Origin: Arsenophonus sp046530765
GTDB lineage: Bacteria > Pseudomonadota > Gammaproteobacteria > Enterobacterales > Enterobacteriaceae
Assembly (NCBI GenBank): GCA_046530765.1
Contig: JBHEQS010000001.1
Coordinates: 341,179-405,178, forward strand
DNA: 64,000 bases
Direction of reading: 5' to 3'
The notes below the pieces were generated by a model, which made no database searches, was not told the DNA's origin, and worked only from the letters and a program-made list of their open reading frames with translations. A program made the position numbers and the translations under genes. Positions 60,583-64,000 of this stretch are shown piece after piece (the stretch's first letter is position 1; every line of letters starts with the position of its first letter).

Positions 60583-61353
60583 TTATAATTTCTTAGAAAA
60601 ATCAACTAATAATTTAATAAATTGTTCAGGATAAGAAATAAAAGGCATATGAGCAACATTTTTTATTGTTACAGATCTTGAATTTGGTAACAACCCATCC
60701 ATTATCGGTATAATTTTCCTTGGCACAAATCCATCAAGATCACCATATATGCGCAAAAATGGGTTATTTAACGCCAATAACGATTGGCGTAGATCAGTTT
60801 TTCGTAAAATATCTAAACCTGCTTTCAATACATCAAATGAAGGTAACGGTTTATTTAATATCACTGATTTTAATAATCGCATATCTTCATTTACTTTTTT
60901 TACGCCAAAAGTTTGCAATGCTAAAAAATGTTTTATTGTACGATGAAAATTAGATTGCAGTTGTTCTTCGAAGCTTGCAAACACAGTAGATTTAATACCA
61001 GGCCAATTTTCTTTTTGACTAAAACATGGTGACGAAGACACTGTTATTAAACCTGCTATTTCATCTTGATGGTTAAGTGCTATAATACTAGCAATTAACC
61101 CTCCTAACGACCACCCCAACCAAATGGCCTGTTTTGGAGCTTTTCGCCAAATTATCTCTGCCATTTCTTGTAACGACATCGGTGGAAAAAAATTACTATA
61201 CCCATAGCCAGGCAAATCAACAAGGTGGAGACGAAAATAGGAGCTACATTTAACCTTAATTGTACGCCACACCTCTAAATTTAATCCCCATCCATGTAAT
61301 AGTATAATATCTTGCCTTCCTTTACCTAGACTTTGCCAAAATAGTCTTGTCAT
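60583..61353 (-). CDS. bioH: Pimeloyl-ACP methyl ester carboxylesterase
   Basis: Hydrolyses pimeloyl-ACP methyl ester, releasing pimeloyl-ACP for BioF; cytoplasmic alpha/beta hydrolase. From ATG 61353 the protein has 256 residues, exactly as in E. coli; the frame runs 37 codons further upstream but that part is unrelated, hydrophobic junk, and ATG 61353 has AGAAG seven bases before it. Nucleophile Ser82 in GWSLGG, Asp207 in GDLDGFVPRK and His235 in VAHMPF carry the same numbers as the E. coli triad; oxyanion motif LLHGWG (18-23). Divergent from the gntX remnant, then nfuA, as in E. coli. Intact although its upstream partner bioC at the bio locus is dead. Confidence 0.97.
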   Translation of the reverse strand: MTRLFWQSLGKGRQDIILLHGWGLNLEVWRTIKVKCSSYFRLHLVDLPGYGYSNFFPPMSLQEMAEIIWRKAPKQAIWLGWSLGGLIASIIALNHQDEIAGLITVSSSPCFSQKENWPGIKSTVFASFEEQLQSNFHRTIKHFLALQTFGVKKVNEDMRLLKSVILNKPLPSFDVLKAGLDILRKTDLRQSLLALNNPFLRIYGDLDGFVPRKIIPIMDGLLPNSRSVTIKNVAHMPFISYPEQFIKLLVDFSKKL

Positions 61354-61912
61354 AATTATCTTCTCTTTAGTTCGCATAAATAATGATATAATTATATTAA
61401 TAACAGCAGAGTATAGTATTGATGTTATCTGTACCAATATTAATTTTATAACATTTGCCACCATTCTTTAAAAGATTCTATTATCTAAAAGAAGTTTATT
61501 ATACTTGCAATTTGTTCGCGAACACCACAATCTATTTTCTCTTGTTTTGCTAAATTTTATTTTATTTATTATATTTAGTTACTACTTCTAACTTGATCAT
61601 CATTAAGCAATAGATACAGTAGTATAAATTTCTAAAATATTATTAAATTATCTTAGACTTATTTATATTTTATTTATTATAGTATAATTATAAAATAGAT
61701 ATTATAATAGTAATTGTATAACAGCATGATAAATATTAATAATAATTTGATTATTGCAAATTCAATATCAATTTAGCTAAATTATTAATTGATGAGTTAA
61801 TTTCAAATTAATTTAATTATTATAATTTTCTAACTATAGTACAATACAGTAAGTTTAATTTTTTTTCTAAATTAAATTATATACAATATCTTAGTAAACA
61901 TTTTAAAACAAA

Positions 61913-61944
61913 AAATATTACAATATAGTAGTATTGTAATATTT
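61913..61944. repeat. Perfect inverted repeat, 13-bp arms
   Basis: AAATATTACAATA, loop TAGTAG, exact complement; inside the gntX pseudogene. Confidence 0.85.
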
Positions 61945-62004
61945 AACGATGTCGTTAAAATAGGAACAATAAACGTACTGATTTTTTTAAATTAGTTATT
62001 AATT

Positions 62005-62035
62005 CTACCAATAATTAAGCATAAGATATTGGTAG
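62005..62035. repeat. Hairpin upstream of nfuA, 9-bp arms
   Basis: CTACCAATA, 13-nt loop, TATTGGTAG; 70 bp before the nfuA start. Could be a leftover gntX terminator or a leader structure. Confidence 0.6.
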
Positions 62036-62105
62036 TGCAGAAGATTATGGAAAGCAATAAAAATATAATAAATATATTAAAATAATTAACTATTGAGCAT
62101 TTTTT

Positions 62106-62684
62106 ATGATTAAGATTACTAAATCTGCACAAGCTCATTTTTTAAAGCTATTAGGAAATAAAGAGTTTGGCACACAGATTAGAGTATTTGTAATTAACCC
62201 AGGAACGTCTTTTGCAGAAGGTGGTGTATCTTATTGCCATCCAGATTCAATAGAAGCGACTGATATTGAAATTAAATTTGATAAATTTTCAGCGTATATT
62301 GATAAGAATAGCGCTCCTTATCTGGAAGAAGCAGAAATAAACTTTATAACTGACAAATTTGAATCACAACTTACAATAAAAGTACCTAATGCTAAAATAA
62401 AAAATATTAGTAATGATAGTCCATTGATTGAGAGAGTTGAGTTTATCATTCAATCACAAATTAATCCCCAGTTAATTAGTCACGGGGGGTTAGTTTCATT
62501 GATGACAATAACTGATGATAGATATGCAATTATACAATTTAGTGGAGGATGTAATGGATGCTCAATGGTTAATTTTACTTTAAAAGAAAGCATTGAGAAA
62601 CAGTTACTAACTATATTCTCAGGAGAATTAAAAGGCGTAAAAGATTTAACAGAACACAAATTTGGTGATCATTCTTATTGTTAA
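62106..62684 (+). CDS. nfuA: Fe-S biogenesis protein NfuA
   Basis: Iron-sulfur carrier that delivers [4Fe-4S] clusters to client enzymes in the cytoplasm. 192 residues (191 in E. coli). N-terminal degenerate A-type domain (1-100) and C-terminal Nfu domain with CNGCSM, cluster cysteines 149 and 152, same numbers as E. coli. In the A-type domain Cys39 of E. coli is Gly here (AEGGVSYCHP) while Cys44 is kept; these cysteines are not cluster ligands in E. coli NfuA. Start ATG 62106 has only a weak GAG upstream. Follows the dead gntX as in E. coli. Intact; biotin synthase, a typical NfuA-type client, is dead at its native locus. Confidence 0.97.
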   Translation: MIKITKSAQAHFLKLLGNKEFGTQIRVFVINPGTSFAEGGVSYCHPDSIEATDIEIKFDKFSAYIDKNSAPYLEEAEINFITDKFESQLTIKVPNAKIKNISNDSPLIERVEFIIQSQINPQLISHGGLVSLMTITDDRYAIIQFSGGCNGCSMVNFTLKESIEKQLLTIFSGELKGVKDLTEHKFGDHSYC

Positions 62685-62716
62685 TTATATATATTTTATC
62701 GTAAAATATATGCATT

Positions 62717-62766
62717 ATCCTGCATTTATTAAAATTATGAAATTTAATAAACAAAATATGCAGGAT
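62717..62766 (+). terminator. Possible nfuA terminator hairpin
   Basis: ATCCTGCAT (62717-62725) pairs with ATGCAGGAT (62758-62766) and an inner TTATTA with TAATAA, with an uneven internal loop. G:C-containing, 33 bp behind nfuA, but no T-tract follows. Confidence 0.4.
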
Positions 62767-62921
62767 TAACTAAATTAGTTTTCAATAAAATTTTAAGTAA
62801 TCTTGATTATAGAACAATACTTTAATAGTTTGATACTAATATGTAACTATATCAATAATATACAGTATTATATAACTCTTTCATTAAAATAGACTTATGA
62901 ATTAATTCTATTATAACAGCA

Positions 62922-62963
62922 GATTATTTCTAGATATTATTAAAATAATATCTAGAAATAATC
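62922..62963. terminator. Perfect hairpin, 19-bp arms, followed by T-rich tract
   Basis: Arms 62922-62940 and 62945-62963 are exact complements (GATTATTTCTAGATATTAT), loop TAAA, then CACTTAGTTTTT. Ends 32 bp before the ancestral glpG start; would act as a terminator reading rightward. Confidence 0.65.
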
Positions 62964-62994
62964 ACTTAGTTTTTCAAATAACATAATAATCTTT

Positions 62995-63135
62995 ATGATC
63001 CATTTAATTTTTACAGCAATTATTATATTAGCTAAAGAATTTATTTATTATATTTATTGATTATATAGTAATAAAAAATATTTTATATAAAACGTGGTGA
63101 ACAGCATAGGATATTATTTTGTCTATGGTTAGAAT
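62995..63135 (+). pseudogene. glpG: Broken 5' part of glpG (cytoplasmic domain)
   Basis: The frame from ATG 62995 reads 21 codons ending in I-L-A-K-E-F-I-Y-Y-I-Y before TGA 63058, aligning without gaps to the GlpG N-terminus (RLAQAFVDYMA). A different frame at 63099-63140 reads E-Q-H-R...L-W-L-E-Y-E, compatible with QQH...VWLADE, ending at TAA 63153. The frame then returns to that of the live membrane domain at 63136. So the N-terminal cytoplasmic domain is spread over two frames with stops. Confidence 0.6.
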
Positions 63136-63843
63136 ATGAAAATAAATTTGATTAAGTTCAAAAAAAACAAATCTGTTTATGAAATACAATTTTTATCCAA
63201 GTTATCATATAGAAAACAAGAAGATAGATATATTGATAAAAAATTTATTTACCACAATTATCTTACTTTTGATTATTTAAAAAAACAATCTAAGCCACTA
63301 ACTATCATCGTTTTATTTTTATCTATTTTTGTTTATATTTGGATATTAATTTCTGGAATCTCCACAGTAATGACTTACTTAGCTTGGCCAAAAAGTATTA
63401 AGTATACTGAATACTGGAAAATATTTACACCTTCTTTACTACATTTTTCGTTAACGCACATTTTATTTAATTTAATGTGGTGGTGTTATTTAGGTACAAA
63501 AATAGAACGGCAATTGGGCACTTGTAAGTTATTTTTTATTTTTATTGCATCAGCAACATTTACTAACTGGAAACAATCACTTATTAGTAACTCTAATTTT
63601 GGTGGACTCTCAGGCATTCTTTTCTCATTGATTTCATATGCTTGGATAACAAGCAAAAGTCACCCAGAAAAAGGAATTTATATTTCAAAAAAAATAATAA
63701 TATTTGCAATTTCATTGTTATTTGTTGGTTACTTTAATATTTTTTGTGTAAATACAGCTAACATGTCGCATACATACGGGTTAATTATTGGTTTATTAAT
63801 TGGATTGTTAGATAATAAATGTTGTAATATAAAATATAACTAA
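63136..63843 (+). CDS. glpG: Rhomboid protease GlpG, N-terminally truncated
   Basis: Intramembrane serine protease of the inner membrane. 235 residues against 276 in E. coli; the membrane domain is complete. Catalytic Ser159 in GGLSG and His212 in MSHTYG are offset by exactly 42 from E. coli Ser201/His254, and His103, His108, Asn112 (HFSLTHILFN) from the oxyanion helix are kept. YLAWP and GIYIS also match. The cytoplasmic N-terminal domain is broken upstream, and residues 1-50 are only loosely similar. ATG 63136 has no clear Shine-Dalgarno, so translation may be poor; the gene could be either functional as a bare rhomboid core or at the edge of loss. An 8-A run at 63160-63167 is a slippage-prone site. 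Confidence 0.8.
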   Translation: MKINLIKFKKNKSVYEIQFLSKLSYRKQEDRYIDKKFIYHNYLTFDYLKKQSKPLTIIVLFLSIFVYIWILISGISTVMTYLAWPKSIKYTEYWKIFTPSLLHFSLTHILFNLMWWCYLGTKIERQLGTCKLFFIFIASATFTNWKQSLISNSNFGGLSGILFSLISYAWITSKSHPEKGIYISKKIIIFAISLLFVGYFNIFCVNTANMSHTYGLIIGLLIGLLDNKCCNIKYN

Positions 63844-63869
63844 TTATATACATAATGCTTAATGTTTAT

Positions 63870-64000
63870 ATAAAAACTAAATTGAATAATTTTTTTATTG
63901 AACTTTATTGACATTATGTTGTTATTACATTTAAATATTTAGTTAAAAATTTAAATATAAATATATAATTTATTTGTTATTTTTTAAATAAATAAATAAA
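63870..64000 (+). pseudogene. glpR: Decayed glycerol regulon repressor, cut by window end
   Basis: Follows glpG by 26 bp in the same direction, the glpEGR order. From 63870 the frame reads I-K-T-K-L-N-N-F-F-I-E-L-Y-*, matching MKQTQRHNGIIELVK, then Y-V-V-I and K-Y-L-V-K-N-L-N-I-N-I-*, matching YVST and EELVEHFSVSPQ of the DeoR-type helix-turn-helix. Start codon ATG has become ATA and two stops are in frame. Continues beyond the window. Confidence 0.75.

Larger units (their letters stand above)
61366..62049 (+). pseudogene. gntX: Decayed ComF/GntX-family gene
   Basis: Fills the 750 bp between bioH and nfuA, the size and place of gntX in E. coli. From 61945 the frame reads N-D-V-V-K-I-G-T-I, matching the phosphoribosyltransferase motif DDVVTTGST (residues 194-202). 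Extrapolating gives a stop near 62049, 57 bp before nfuA, and a start near 61366. In another frame, C-K-F-N-I-N-L-A-K-L-L near 61755 matches RGFNQSDLLAQPL. A 13-bp-arm hairpin (61913-61944) ends exactly where the motif begins. The family is linked to DNA uptake/gluconate phenotypes and iron-sulfur context, exact role uncertain. Confidence 0.75.
62685..62994. other. 310-bp junction between nfuA and glpG
   Basis: No gene. In E. coli nfuA and glpG are many genes apart (gnt/mal/rtc region), so this is probably a large deletion or rearrangement joint. glpE, normally before glpG, was not recognised. Holds two hairpins. Confidence 0.6.

Noticed and set aside
61354..61464. 37-codon N-terminal extension of bioH
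   Set aside because: Unrelated to BioH, hydrophobic AT-rich frame; ATG 61353 gives the exact family length and has a ribosome binding site.

Overview
The window looks like the chromosome of a gammaproteobacterial (Enterobacterales) insect endosymbiont in the middle of genome decay. It is extremely AT-rich. Only eleven genes can be read as intact or nearly intact: pta, bioF, uvrB, nhaB, sppA, pfkA, aroC, ompR, bioH, nfuA and glpG. Together they cover about 13.3 kb, roughly 21% of the window. Their products match the E. coli/Yersinia proteins in length and catalytic residues. I see no rRNA, no tRNA I can support, no insertion sequence, no prophage and no CRISPR array.

The long spaces between these genes are not structureless. 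Translating them where Enterobacterales gene order predicts a neighbour recovers decayed genes in place, in the expected strand and close to the expected spacing. These are bioA, bioB, bioC, bioD, ybhK, moaA, moaB, dsbB, fadR, ansA, fieF, mepA, prmB, envZ, gntX and glpR, plus the broken 5' part of glpG. Decay is mostly by substitution (CAA to TAA, Asp to Asn, Pro to Ser/Leu, Gly to Cys) with few indels. These calls were made by eye against remembered family sequences and carry separate confidences. Coordinates of pseudogene ends are often predicted.

Layout: pta (cut by the window edge), then an unexplained 4.6 kb; bioA(-) | bioB-bioF-bioC-bioD - uvrB - ybhK(-) - moaA-moaB (the E. coli bio/uvrB/moa neighbourhood, 6.5-19 kb); dsbB-nhaB | fadR (20.3-23.4 kb); ansA-sppA (26.2-29.1 kb); fieF-pfkA (30.3-32.4 kb); mepA-aroC-prmB (37.4-40.3 kb); an 11 kb blank; envZ-ompR (51.2-53.2 kb); a 7.3 kb blank; then bioH | gntX - nfuA - glpG - glpR (60.6-64 kb).

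Functionally, what remains is a fragment of acetate/acetyl-phosphate metabolism (Pta), glycolysis (PfkA), the last shikimate step (AroC), excision repair (UvrB), Fe-S delivery (NfuA), sodium export (NhaB), membrane proteolysis (SppA, GlpG) and an orphan response regulator (OmpR, its kinase EnvZ decayed). Biotin synthesis is a striking patchwork: bioF and bioH are intact, while bioA, bioB, bioC and bioD at the native locus are all pseudogenes.

A second striking feature is the large number of long, perfect, AT-rich inverted repeats (arms up to 24 bp, loops of 0-10 nt) throughout the decayed DNA. One 22-bp hairpin runs directly into the uvrB ribosome binding site. No novel multi-gene defence or metabolic system was found.
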